From Arthrobacter oryzae (GTDB taxonomy: Bacteria > Actinomycetota > Actinomycetes > Actinomycetales > Micrococcaceae): a stretch of DNA of 64,000 bases. The DNA lies in contig NZ_RBIR01000006.1 of NCBI RefSeq assembly GCF_003634095.1, forward strand, positions 124,001-188,000. The letters run 5' to 3'. This document shows positions 35,609 to 44,143 of the stretch, piece by piece (the first letter of the stretch is position 1; each line of letters opens with the position of its first letter). A program made the translations under genes and the position numbers. The notes beneath the pieces are model-generated. The model was given only the letters and a program-made list of their open reading frames with translations, had not been told where the DNA came from and made no database searches.

Positions 35609-36751
35609 TCAGGCAGCGAAGTCTTGGACCCGGAGCCCGAGTCCGAGCAGTTGCGCCAGCGCCGCCATGGTGCGGTCGGCTGCGCGGCCATCGCCGTATG
35701 GATTGACGGCGTTTGCCATTGAATCAAAATGCGTCTGGTCATCAAGGAGTCGTGTGACCTCTTGAACTATCCGGTCCTCATCGGTGCCTATAAGGAGTAC
35801 CGTCCCAGCGGTAACAGCCTCGGGACGTTCAGTGTTGTCCCTCATGACGAGCACCGGCTTACCCAGGCTGGGGGCCTCTTCCTGCACTCCGCCCGAATCC
35901 GTCAGTACGATGTGGGCCATCGCAAGCATCCGGGTAAATTCGCCGTAGGCCAGAGGTTCTGTGACCTTGACGTTGGTCCGCCCGTTCAGTGCTGGAAGAA
36001 CAGCCTCCCGCACAGCTGGATTCTTGTGGACCGGCAGGACAATATCTACGTCCGGATAGGCCTCTGCCAACCTGGCCAAGGCTCGTCCCACTCCCCGCAT
36101 AGCATCGCCCTGATTCTCACGCCTGTGGGTCGTGACGAGCAGAATCCGCCGCCCGCCAGCAGCAAGGGTCTCCAATGTAGGGTCCGAAAAAGGCATTTGC
36201 TTGCCCGCAGTTGCAAGCAGAGCATCAATGACAGTGTTGCCCGTAATGACTATGTCATCGGGATTCACTCCCTCGGCTACAAGATTCGCTTTGCTGATGC
36301 TCGTCGGAGCCAAATGCAGGCTGGCGATCTGGCTTGTCATTTTGCGGTTTGCCTCTTCCGGGAAAGGAGAGAACAGATCCCCGCTGCGAAGCCCGGCCTC
36401 CACATGGACCACGGGGATGCCGTGATAGAAAGCAGCGATGGCCCCGGCTGTAGATGTCGTCGTGTCACCCTGGACAATCACGGCGTCGGGCTTATTCGAG
36501 CTGAACAGGCGGTCCAAGCCGTCGACTGTTCGGGTCATGATCGCCGAGAGCGACTGGCGCTGCTGCAGAATGTTGAGGTCATGGTCCGGAACAATTCCGA
36601 AAAGCTCATTGACCTGATCCAGCATCTCCCTGTGTTGTCCGGTAACGGTCACAATGCATTCAAAGTCTTTTGACTGTTGAAGGGCCGCTACGATGGGCGC
36701 CATCTTGATGGCCTCGGGCCGGGTGCCGAAAATTGGCATGATGCTAGGCAT
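35609..36751 (-). CDS. wecB: UDP-N-acetylglucosamine 2-epimerase (non-hydrolysing)
   Basis: 380 aa GT-B-fold epimerase converting UDP-GlcNAc to UDP-ManNAc. Diagnostic blocks are FGTRPEAIKMAPIV, VTGQHREMLDQV, VHVEAGLRSGD, TTHRRENQG and TDSGGVQEEAPSLGKPVLVMR. The ATG at 36751 has a GGGGGAAA site. It heads the minus-strand block (wecB, the 960-aa GT, GT2-GT4, beta-helix) and supplies WecC. The linkage-unit synthesis of teichoic-type polymers also uses ManNAc, so the product could feed more than one path. Confidence 0.95.
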   Translation of the reverse strand: MPSIMPIFGTRPEAIKMAPIVAALQQSKDFECIVTVTGQHREMLDQVNELFGIVPDHDLNILQQRQSLSAIMTRTVDGLDRLFSSNKPDAVIVQGDTTTSTAGAIAAFYHGIPVVHVEAGLRSGDLFSPFPEEANRKMTSQIASLHLAPTSISKANLVAEGVNPDDIVITGNTVIDALLATAGKQMPFSDPTLETLAAGGRRILLVTTHRRENQGDAMRGVGRALARLAEAYPDVDIVLPVHKNPAVREAVLPALNGRTNVKVTEPLAYGEFTRMLAMAHIVLTDSGGVQEEAPSLGKPVLVMRDNTERPEAVTAGTVLLIGTDEDRIVQEVTRLLDDQTHFDSMANAVNPYGDGRAADRTMAALAQLLGLGLRVQDFAA

Positions 36752-37146
36752 TAAAGTTTCCCCCAGATGAATGAAGCCAAGTACCGTTGCATGCTATCCG
36801 ACTTGACAGAGCAGGCGTGAATCTTCACGGCTACCGAGATAGGGTGTGGCGTGACAAAGATGCTCGGGCGGTGAGACCGGAGGCGATGATGCGCCCGCAA
36901 AGACGTATGGCTGCCGATGAGGCGCTCAGAGTGCATCCATTGTTCACCTCGGCAGTCCTTCGAAAATTCCGGGCCTCAGCCTAAGATTCCAAGGATTGGG
37001 CGCGCCTTTTCAGTCATTAGGGCGGCCGCGCAAAGCTTGTGCTTGGGGCATTGTTCCAATGACGGCATTCTCTAAGCGCCCTCCGTCCCCCCGGGTATTG
37101 AGGAGGCTAATCGAGGTCCGGTTGGCTCGTGATCGAGGTGTCACGG
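36752..37146. other. Intergenic region upstream of wecB
   Basis: 395 bp without a convincing gene; short readings here lack ribosome sites and family features. The 100 bp next to wecB contain a promoter candidate with a palindrome over it (see 36804-36829). The remainder, towards the small membrane protein, shows nothing I can name. Confidence 0.5.
36804..36829 (-). promoter_or_regulatory. Candidate wecB promoter with 14-bp palindrome on the -35
   Basis: On the minus strand, TTCACG, a 17-bp spacer and GATAGC(AT) form a plausible promoter about 50 bp before the wecB ATG. CGTGAA-TC-TTCACG (36816-36829) is a perfect palindrome whose one arm is that -35 element, so a bound regulator would block polymerase. 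Weak -35 match to consensus; no regulator gene is adjacent. Confidence 0.3.
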
Positions 37147-37440
37147 TTAGCCAGCGAAGATCAGTGCCATCAGCAGGCCCGGGACGCTCAACGAGACGAT
37201 GATTACGCAAAGGAGGGCCACGCGGCGCTTTCGCCGGTAGGCAACCTCCATTGGGAACTCGGCCGGGCGCGCCTCCTTCTCGACTACAGAAAATGATTCG
37301 TGAACTTGTCCGTGGCCGTCGGTGAACGGCTCCGCACCAGGAACCAGCAGTTCGTCCGGAATTTCGGCGTGGAACGGCCGCCGTCGCAGATGCCTGGGAG
37401 CGGCAACGAGCGGCGGAGTTTGCTCGCGGTCACGCTCCAC
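37147..37440 (-). CDS. Small single-pass membrane protein
   Basis: 97 aa beginning at a GTG with AGGGGGA about 7 nt upstream. The N-terminal ~70 residues are polar and Pro/Arg-rich (RDREQTPPLVAAPRHLRRRP), followed by a basic stretch YRRKRR and a C-terminal transmembrane helix (VALLCVIIVSLSVPGLLMAL). A tail-anchored topology with the N-terminus inside is likely. I recognise no family. It lies between wecB and the YdcF-family gene, both on the same strand; coupling is not evident. Confidence 0.55.
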   Translation of the reverse strand: MERDREQTPPLVAAPRHLRRRPFHAEIPDELLVPGAEPFTDGHGQVHESFSVVEKEARPAEFPMEVAYRRKRRVALLCVIIVSLSVPGLLMALIFAG

Positions 37441-37564
37441 TGTCAGTCCCCCTTTTTTTGTCCGGTCATCGCCATTTTCGACGACGTCCACCGGGCCATC
37501 CTCAATTCTTACACCACCGTGTGTCGGATCTGCATCCGAATCACGGATCGGATCGTGTGGGCCA

Positions 37565-38140
37565 TCAGCCGGCGGCGCACTCGGGCCGCAGCGACACGTC
37601 GATCAGGCCCCCGGTTTCGATGATGAAGCGCCGGAGCCACTGCCACGGGCTGAGTTCCGGGTGCGAGGCCACCATCTGGACCTCCGCCGTCGTGCACTGC
37701 CCGATCAGGCGTCCGGCACGGGTGACGTGGTAGCTGGACGTCACCACCGTGACGGACTTCCAGCCGTTCGCCTCGATCAGCCGCCCGACCGCCTGGGCCT
37801 CGCCCCGGGTGTCCAGGCCATTGGGGCGGAAGCAGATAAGGGAGGCGTTGGGAAACGTGGCGGATTTGCAAGCGTCGTCCGCGGCTGCGTTGCCGGAAGT
37901 ATCCGTGTGGGACAGGGCCAGGACCGGCACCTTGTATTCCTCTTGGACCTGCTGTGCGACGGGCAGCCGCTCGGAGCCGGCGCCGCCCAGCATGATGACG
38001 GCGTCGGTGCGGTGCACGCTCAGCGGGTCAACGTTGACGAACAGCTGAAAACAAACGATCAGCCACACGGCCGCGGCCCCCACAACGAATGTGAGCACCT
38101 GACGGGCCACGGTCTTCAATGCGGGGACGGAATGAGGCAC
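37565..38140 (-). CDS. YdcF/SanA family protein (DUF218)
   Basis: 191 aa. An N-terminal transmembrane helix (VLTFVVGAAAVWLIVCFQLF) is followed by the DUF218 domain: DAVIMLGGAGSERLPVA, LDTRGEAQAVGRLIEANGW and VTVVTSSYHVTRAGRLIGQC. Family members (ElyC, SanA, YdcF) act at the envelope and are linked to wall precursor or lipid carrier metabolism. It starts at a GTG without a clear ribosome site. It is the rightmost gene before the conserved thiL, divergent from it, and may belong to the polysaccharide locus or be an independent envelope gene. Confidence 0.83.
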   Translation of the reverse strand: MPHSVPALKTVARQVLTFVVGAAAVWLIVCFQLFVNVDPLSVHRTDAVIMLGGAGSERLPVAQQVQEEYKVPVLALSHTDTSGNAAADDACKSATFPNASLICFRPNGLDTRGEAQAVGRLIEANGWKSVTVVTSSYHVTRAGRLIGQCTTAEVQMVASHPELSPWQWLRRFIIETGGLIDVSLRPECAAG

Positions 38141-38242
38141 GCGTATGAGTCTGACATGGAGGGTCCTCCGGAAGAAATACGCACCGCCGTGCCCTGATGG
38201 CGCCGCTATGTCCCTTCCCCAGTTGTTGTCGGCCCGGCGCGG

Positions 38243-38248
38243 TAGCGT
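38243..38248 (+). promoter_or_regulatory. Leaderless-type -10 box of thiL
   Basis: TAGCGT, 6 nt before a GTG at 38255. No Shine-Dalgarno sequence precedes the GTG, which supports a leaderless thiL start at this codon. Confidence 0.35.
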
Positions 38249-38254
38249 AGGGCT

Positions 38255-39352
38255 GTGCCCGAATCTGCAGTTCCCGAATCGCCCGTGCCCGAATCGGCCA
38301 TGCCCGAAACGACAATGTCCGGATCACACATGCCCGAATCGCCGCTGACCGTTGCCGGACTCTCCGAGTCCGAGCTCCTCGAACGCATCTTCCCGCGCCT
38401 GCTCCGCGGGTCCGCGGCGGCATCCTTGCTGCTCGGCCCGGGCGACGACGCGGCGATCGTCGCGGCGCCGGACGGGCGGACGGTGCTGAGCATCGACACC
38501 CAGGTGGCGGACCAGGACTTCCGGCTCCAATGGAACAACGGCTACCGGACGTCCGGGTACGACGTCGGCTGGAAGGCCGCCGCTCAGAACCTCAGCGACA
38601 TCAATGCCATGGGCGCCCGCGCCACCGCCCTGGTGGTGAGCCTGACGATGCCCCCGGAGACCCTTGTCTCGTGGGTGGAGGATTTCGCCGACGGCCTCAT
38701 GGCCGGGATCAACGAACTGGGGGCAGCGGGCTGTGCCGTGGCCGGCGGAGACCTTGGCCGGGGCCGCGAACTGGCCGTCAGCGTGGCGATCCTGGGCACC
38801 CTTGACGGCAAGGAACCCGTGCTGCGTTCCGGAGCCCGGCCGGGGGACACCGTGGCGCTGGCGGGAACGGTGGGCCGCGCCGCCGCCGGGCTGGCCCTGC
38901 TGGAATCGGACATCCAGGTGGGGGACCTCAGCGCCGAACAACGGGCCCTCATGGACACCCAGTGCAGGCCCCTGCCGCCGCTCGCTGCCGGCCCGCTGGC
39001 CCGTGAGGCCGGCGCGTCGGCCCTCATGGACATCTCGGACGGCCTGGCCCGGGACGGCAACCGCATGGCCGCGGCCAGCCACGCCGTGCTCAACCTGGAC
39101 GCCGCGGCCCTGAAGGAACTCGCGGTGCCGCTGCTGCCGGCATCCGAGCTCCTGGACGCGGATCCGATGTCCTGGGTCCTGGGCGGCGGCGAAGACCACG
39201 GCCTGCTGGCCACATTCCCATCGGGGCTTCAGCTCCCGCCCGGTTTCACTGCGATAGGCTCGGTAGAGGCCCCTGCACCAACGGAAAGCACGGGAGTAAA
39301 GATCGCGGGAAGGCCCGCTGACGCTGTGGGATGGGATCACTTTGCAGACTAA
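38255..39352 (+). CDS. thiL: Thiamine-phosphate kinase
   Basis: 365 aa of the PurM/ThiL ATP-binding fold, phosphorylating thiamine monophosphate to the diphosphate. LLGPGDDAAIVAAPDGRTV, GWKAAAQNLSDINAMGA, AGGDLGRGRELAVSV and VLGGGEDHGLLATF are family blocks. With the GTG at 38255 the first 25 residues are a degenerate run of Pro-Glu-Ser units (PESAVPESPVPESAMPE) unlike ThiL; translation could instead begin at the ATG at 38315 or 38330. thiL overlaps the DAK2 gene and begins a tight thiL-DAK2-recG-rsmD run. Confidence 0.93.
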   Translation: MPESAVPESPVPESAMPETTMSGSHMPESPLTVAGLSESELLERIFPRLLRGSAAASLLLGPGDDAAIVAAPDGRTVLSIDTQVADQDFRLQWNNGYRTSGYDVGWKAAAQNLSDINAMGARATALVVSLTMPPETLVSWVEDFADGLMAGINELGAAGCAVAGGDLGRGRELAVSVAILGTLDGKEPVLRSGARPGDTVALAGTVGRAAAGLALLESDIQVGDLSAEQRALMDTQCRPLPPLAAGPLAREAGASALMDISDGLARDGNRMAAASHAVLNLDAAALKELAVPLLPASELLDADPMSWVLGGGEDHGLLATFPSGLQLPPGFTAIGSVEAPAPTESTGVKIAGRPADAVGWDHFAD

Positions 39353-40469
39353 GATTGCCGCCAACGCGCAAGCGATGAAGCGGTGGCTGGTCAAGGCGGA
39401 AACCACGCTCGGAAACCACAGCGACCGCCTGAACGCCATCAATATCTTTCCCGTGGCCGACGGCGACACCGGCACCAACCTCTACCTGACCGTCCGGGCC
39501 GCAGCCCACGCCGCCCACGGCACGGACCCCGGAGCCGGGGCGCACACCGCCGCGGACCCGGCCCCGCACACGCCACAGCACCCCGCACACGTCGTCGCCG
39601 CACCGGACCCCGCCCTGCACGACGTCGGCGCCGTCCTGGCGCAGGCCGGCCAGGCGGCCATGGAACAGGCCCGCGGCAACTCCGGAACACTGTTCGCCGT
39701 GTTCCTCTGCGCCGCCGCGGAACCCTTGGCCGGACACACCAGGATCAGCTCGCCCCTGCTGGCGGCGGCCCTGAACCGGGCCCAGATCCGGGCCTGGTCC
39801 GCCCTCAGCGATCCGGTGCCGGGCACCATGCTCTCCGTCATGGAGGCTGCCGCGCGCGCGGCAGCTGCTGTGGACTCCGAGCACGACGGCGATGACAGCA
39901 ACCACACCCTGGGCCTGGCCCTGGACGCCGCCGTCGAGGCTGCCCTGGCGGCCGTGGTGCGCACCGAGGACCAGCTCGACGCCCTGCATGCCGCCCACGT
40001 GGTGGACGCCGGCGGGGTGGGCATGCTCCTGATCCTGGACTGCCTCCGTTCCGCCGTGCTGGGCGAGGAGCTCCAGAGCGAACTGCTGGACGGCCTGCAC
40101 GGCTACGACGTCCAGGACCCGCACATCCACATGGGCATGCCCCGCGACGACGGCGTCGAGGTCATGTGCACCATCTCCCTGTCACCGCTGGACGCCGCCA
40201 TGATGCGGCAGCGGCTCGACGAAATGGGGGACTCGGTGATCATGAGCCAGGTGGGCGGTGCCGCCGATGCCGCCGGACACTACCGCTGGCGCGTCCACGT
40301 CCACGTCCTGGACGCCGAACCCGCCGTCGCGCTGATCCGTTCCCTGGGCGAGCCCACGGATATCTCCGTGAGCGAGCTCGCCCTGCCGCGCGACCCGGAC
40401 CCAAAAGCGGCCACCGCCGCCCCGGCAATGGCCACTGAAACCCGAAACCCCGACGGATATGCACGCTGA
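39342..40469 (+). CDS. DAK2-domain protein (DhaL/FakA-like)
   Basis: 375 aa. The N-terminal DAK2/DhaL domain has NHSDRLNAINIFPVADGDTG with the Asp residues that bind Mg-ATP, QARGNSGTLFAVFL and PVPGTMLSVMEAAA. The C-terminal ~130 residues match the YloV/FakA middle domain (DGVEVMCTISLSPLD). Relatives phosphorylate fatty acids bound to FakB/DegV proteins; this one is shorter than FakA, and no DegV gene lies nearby. The TTG at 39342 overlaps the end of thiL; an internal ATG at 39375 is an alternative. It overlaps recG by 11 bp. Confidence 0.87.
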   Translation: MQTKIAANAQAMKRWLVKAETTLGNHSDRLNAINIFPVADGDTGTNLYLTVRAAAHAAHGTDPGAGAHTAADPAPHTPQHPAHVVAAPDPALHDVGAVLAQAGQAAMEQARGNSGTLFAVFLCAAAEPLAGHTRISSPLLAAALNRAQIRAWSALSDPVPGTMLSVMEAAARAAAAVDSEHDGDDSNHTLGLALDAAVEAALAAVVRTEDQLDALHAAHVVDAGGVGMLLILDCLRSAVLGEELQSELLDGLHGYDVQDPHIHMGMPRDDGVEVMCTISLSPLDAAMMRQRLDEMGDSVIMSQVGGAADAAGHYRWRVHVHVLDAEPAVALIRSLGEPTDISVSELALPRDPDPKAATAAPAMATETRNPDGYAR

Positions 40470-42693
40470 ACTTGAACTGGGCCTGGAGCGCCGCATCGGC
40501 AAACGCTCCGCGGCCGTCATCGAAAAGCACCTTGGCATCGATACTGTCGGCGGCCTGCTGAACTATTTCCCCCGCCGCTACCTCAGCCGCGGCGAGCTCA
40601 CGCCCATCAGCGAGGTCCCGCTGGATGAGGACGTGACCCTGATCGCCCGGGTCATCTCCAACAGCACCCGGCCCATGCGCGCCCGGAAGGGTTCGCTCAC
40701 CGACGTCGTGATCTCTGACGACGCCGGGACCGGCGGCGCGCTGCCGGGCACGCTCAAGGTCAGCTTCTTCAACGGGTTCCGGGCCAAGGCCGAACTGCAG
40801 CCGGGCCGGCGCGCCATGTTTTCCGGCAAGGTCACCCGCTACGGCGGATCGCTCGGGTTGACCAATCCCGATTTCCTGCTGCTCGACGAAGACCCCGACA
40901 CCCCGGGCATCGATCCGGAGACGCTCGCGGCCATGCCCATCCCGGTGTATCCGGCCACGGCGAAACTGACCAGCTGGTCCATCCAGAAGGTCATCTCCAC
41001 GCTGCTGAACACCGTGGAGCTGGAGGCCCTCGACGATCCGCTGCCGCCGGAGATCGCGGCCCGGGAGAAATTCCTGCCGGTTGCCGACGCCTACCGGCTG
41101 ATCCATGCCCCGCAAACCCCGGCGGACTTCCAGCGCGCCCGGGACCGTTTCCGCTACCAGGAAGCGCTCGTGCTGCAGTCGGCCCTGGCCCGCCGCCGGG
41201 CCCAGCTGGCCGCCGAGGAGGCCACCGCCCGGCGCCCGGCACCGGACGGACTGCTGCCCGCCTTCGACCGGCAGCTGCCGTTCACGCTGACCGCCGGCCA
41301 GGCCGCCGTCGGCAAGACGCTCGCCGCGGAGCTCGCCCAGGACTCGCCCATGAACCGGCTGCTCCAGGGCGAGGTGGGCTCCGGCAAGACCATTGTTGCC
41401 CTGCGCGCCATGCTGCAGGTGGTGGACGCCGGGGGACAGGCTGCCCTGCTGGCCCCCACCGAGGTCCTGGCGGCCCAGCACTACGAATCCATCCGGCGCA
41501 CGCTCGGGCCGCTCTCCCGGGACGGGATGCTGGGCGCATTCGGGCCCGACGCCGTCCAGGTCACCCTCCTCACCGGCTCCATGCCCACCGCGGCGCGGAA
41601 GCAGGCCATGCTGGACGCGGCGTCCGGGACGGCGGGAATCGTGATCGGCACCCACGCCCTGCTCAGCGAGAACGTCTCCTTCTACGACCTCGGGCTGATT
41701 GTGGTGGACGAACAGCACCGCTTCGGCGTGGAACAGCGCGACGCCCTGCGGGCAAAGGCCAGCAAGCCGCCGCACCTGCTGGTCATGACCGCCACCCCGA
41801 TTCCCCGGACTGTGGCCATGACCGTGTTCGGGGACTTGGAAACCTCCGTGCTGGACGAGCTCCCCGCGGGCCGCGCGCCGATCTCCACCCACGTGGTGGG
41901 GCTCGCGGAGCACCCGGGGTGGGCCGGCCGCATCTGGTCCCGCTCGCGGGAGGAGATCGACGCCGGCCACCAGGTCTACGTCGTGTGCCCCAAGATCGGC
42001 GAGGACGACGACGGCGACTTCACCCCGGGCGAGGCAGAGCCGTCCGCCGCGGACCTGGAAGGCGACAACGGCGCGCGCGAGCTCGCCTCCGTCACCGGCG
42101 TCGTCGAACACCTCCGGGACGAGCCCGCCCTCGCCGGGGTCACCGTGGCGCCCCTGCACGGCCGGCAGGACCCCGTCCTGAAGTCGGAGACCATGGCCTC
42201 CTTCACCGCCAACCAGACGAAGCTCCTGGTCTCGACAACCGTGATTGAGGTCGGCGTGGACGTGCACAACGCCACGCTTATGGTGATCCTGGACGCGGAC
42301 CGTTTTGGCATCTCCCAGCTCCATCAGCTGCGCGGCCGGGTGGGCCGTGGCGGCCTGCCGGGGACCTGTCTGCTGGTCACCACCCTGGAGCCGGGCCATC
42401 CGAGCCGCCGCCGGCTCGACGCCGTCGCCGCCACCACCGACGGCTTCGAGCTGTCCCAGGAGGACCTCAAACTCCGCCGGGAGGGCGACATCCTGGGCGC
42501 ATCGCAGTCCGGCGGGCGCTCCACCCTGAAGCTGCTGCGCGTGCTCGAACACGAGGACATCATTGCCAAGGCCCGGCAGGATGCTCAGCGGATCGTGGCC
42601 GCGGACCCATCCCTGGCGGGCCAGCCGGGTCTCGCGGCGGCCATCGACGAATACTTGAACCCCGAGAAGGAGGCGTTCCTTGAACGCGGCTAG
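40459..42693 (+). CDS. recG: ATP-dependent DNA helicase RecG
   Basis: 744 aa superfamily 2 helicase that regresses replication forks and branch-migrates Holliday junctions. The N-terminal wedge/OB domain (LNYFPRRYLSRGELTPI) precedes the helicase core: Walker A GEVGSGKTIVALRAML, motif II VVDEQHRFGVEQRDAL, motif III TATPIPRTVAM, and motif VI HQLRGRVGRGG. KLRREGDILGASQSGG is the C-terminal RecG block. The ATG overlaps the DAK2 gene. rsmD follows 27 bp later. Confidence 0.96.
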   Translation: MHAELELGLERRIGKRSAAVIEKHLGIDTVGGLLNYFPRRYLSRGELTPISEVPLDEDVTLIARVISNSTRPMRARKGSLTDVVISDDAGTGGALPGTLKVSFFNGFRAKAELQPGRRAMFSGKVTRYGGSLGLTNPDFLLLDEDPDTPGIDPETLAAMPIPVYPATAKLTSWSIQKVISTLLNTVELEALDDPLPPEIAAREKFLPVADAYRLIHAPQTPADFQRARDRFRYQEALVLQSALARRRAQLAAEEATARRPAPDGLLPAFDRQLPFTLTAGQAAVGKTLAAELAQDSPMNRLLQGEVGSGKTIVALRAMLQVVDAGGQAALLAPTEVLAAQHYESIRRTLGPLSRDGMLGAFGPDAVQVTLLTGSMPTAARKQAMLDAASGTAGIVIGTHALLSENVSFYDLGLIVVDEQHRFGVEQRDALRAKASKPPHLLVMTATPIPRTVAMTVFGDLETSVLDELPAGRAPISTHVVGLAEHPGWAGRIWSRSREEIDAGHQVYVVCPKIGEDDDGDFTPGEAEPSAADLEGDNGARELASVTGVVEHLRDEPALAGVTVAPLHGRQDPVLKSETMASFTANQTKLLVSTTVIEVGVDVHNATLMVILDADRFGISQLHQLRGRVGRGGLPGTCLLVTTLEPGHPSRRRLDAVAATTDGFELSQEDLKLRREGDILGASQSGGRSTLKLLRVLEHEDIIAKARQDAQRIVAADPSLAGQPGLAAAIDEYLNPEKEAFLERG

Positions 42694-42720
42694 GACCACA
42701 CATCAAGGGCAGCGGCCGCT

Positions 42721-43359
42721 ATGAGCCGGATCATTGCCGGCGCCGCCGGCGGCAGCCCGCTGACCAGCGTGCCCGGAAACCTGACCCGGCCCACGACGGA
42801 CCGCGTCAAGGAGGCGCTGTTTTCCCGGCTCGACGCCTTCAACGTCATTGCCGGCGCCCGGGTGCTGGACCTGTATGCAGGATCGGGCTCGCTGGGCGTG
42901 GAGAGCGGCAGCCGCGGCGCCAGCTCCGTGGATCTGGTGGAGTTCGATGCCAAGGCCAGCGCCGTGTGCCAGAAGAACGCGGACCTGGTCAACACCGTGG
43001 CGGCCCGCAAAGTGGTGTCCGTGCACCGCTCCAAGGTCGAATCGTTCCTGGAGCGGACCGCCGACGCCGTGCGCTGGGACCTGGTGTTCCTGGACCCGCC
43101 CTACCCCTTGGACGAGCCTGCACTGGCCGCCGTCCTGGCCAAGCTGGTGCCGCACCTGGGTGAGGGCGCCGTCGTGGTGGTGGAGCGCTCTTCCCGGAGC
43201 CCCGAACCGGCGTGGCCCGCGGGCCTGGAACGGTTTGCCGAGAAGAAGTACGGCGAAACCCGGCTGTGGTACGCCGAACCCGGCGTGGAGCCTGCTGGGG
43301 GCGTGGACGCGGAGGACCTGGAAGCCGCCGACGTCGTGGACGCAGGAGCCGGGGACTAG
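42721..43359 (+). CDS. rsmD: 16S rRNA (guanine(966)-N2)-methyltransferase
   Basis: 212 aa SAM-dependent methyltransferase. MSRIIAGAAGG and RPTTDRVKEALFSRL are the N-terminal family blocks; VLDLYAGSGSLGVE is the SAM-binding motif I and FLDPPYPLDEP the catalytic DPPY motif. The C-terminal 25 residues after the conserved core are acidic and variable. Follows recG by 27 bp and ends convergent with, and overlapping by 4 bp, the minus-strand gene that follows. Confidence 0.94.
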   Translation: MSRIIAGAAGGSPLTSVPGNLTRPTTDRVKEALFSRLDAFNVIAGARVLDLYAGSGSLGVESGSRGASSVDLVEFDAKASAVCQKNADLVNTVAARKVVSVHRSKVESFLERTADAVRWDLVFLDPPYPLDEPALAAVLAKLVPHLGEGAVVVVERSSRSPEPAWPAGLERFAEKKYGETRLWYAEPGVEPAGGVDAEDLEAADVVDAGAGD

Positions 43360-44141
43360 CCGGACAGCACGTCCAGCTCCACCCCGGCGAGGACCTTGGC
43401 CGGGTGCGGCCCGCGCGCCGTGAGCGCCGCCGTCCAGGCCTCGGGCCACGGGCCCTGCGTGCCGGTCAGGATGATGTTCCCGGGGTACCGGCCCGTGAAC
43501 ATTCCGGCTTCCGCGAAGGCCGCGACGCCGGTCATGGCCTGGCGCAGGGCCGCGACCTGGCTGCGGACCAGGGTCAGCCCGGGTTCGTCGCCCACGTTGA
43601 CTATCAGCACCCCGCGGGGCGTCAGCCGTGCCGCGGCCTCCTGGTAGAACGCGGTGCACGCGATATGCTCCGGCGCCTCCGGCCCGGAGAAGATGTCCAG
43701 GATCACGACGTCGAAGCGCAGTTCCGCCGGAAGCTCGGCGAGGGCGTCGCGGGCATCGCCGATCACCGTGTGCAGCTGCGTGCCCGCCGGCAGGGGCAGC
43801 TGCGCCAGCACGAAGTCCAGCAGTTCGCGCTCCAGCTCCACGGCGTACTGGACCGATCCGGGCCGGGTGGCCTGGATGTAGCGGGCCAGGGTCAGGGCGC
43901 CCGCGCCCAGGTGCAGCGCGCTGATGGGCTCGCCCCACGGGGCGGCGAGGTCCACCACATGCCCGATACGGCGCAGGTATTCGTAGAAGATGTCCGAGGG
44001 ATCGGCCAGATTGACGTGGGACTGCTCGGCGCCGCCGATGCTCAGCACGAAGCCGCCGTCCGTAAAGGGATCCGGTTCGATTTCCGCGTGCTGTCCCGTG
44101 GTCCGCAGGAAACGCGAGCCGCCCGGCTGCTGCTCCGGCAT
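43356..44141 (-). CDS. Spermidine synthase-like methyltransferase-fold protein
   Basis: 261 aa of Rossmann-like spermine/spermidine synthase fold without membrane segments. ALHLGAGALTLARYIQ is the nucleotide-binding loop, YAVELERELLDFVL and FDVVILDIFSG the following motifs. The QYHE-like element typical of true aminopropyltransferases is replaced by QSHVNL, so polyamine synthesis is doubtful and another alkyl or methyl transfer is possible. The ATG at 44141 lies 2 bp after the stop of the aminotransferase gene, suggesting coupling in an SDR-aminotransferase-this gene operon. Confidence 0.82.
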   Translation of the reverse strand: MPEQQPGGSRFLRTTGQHAEIEPDPFTDGGFVLSIGGAEQSHVNLADPSDIFYEYLRRIGHVVDLAAPWGEPISALHLGAGALTLARYIQATRPGSVQYAVELERELLDFVLAQLPLPAGTQLHTVIGDARDALAELPAELRFDVVILDIFSGPEAPEHIACTAFYQEAAARLTPRGVLIVNVGDEPGLTLVRSQVAALRQAMTGVAAFAEAGMFTGRYPGNIILTGTQGPWPEAWTAALTARGPHPAKVLAGVELDVLSG

Positions 44142-44143
44142 TG

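Noticed and set aside
36751..36936. Short open frame upstream of wecB on the minus strand
   Set aside because: 61 codons with no ribosome site, overlapping the probable wecB promoter; product shows no signal peptide or family.
40240..42699. An 819-codon open frame antisense to recG
   Set aside because: A by-product of high third-position GC; the plus strand encodes a complete RecG with all helicase motifs.
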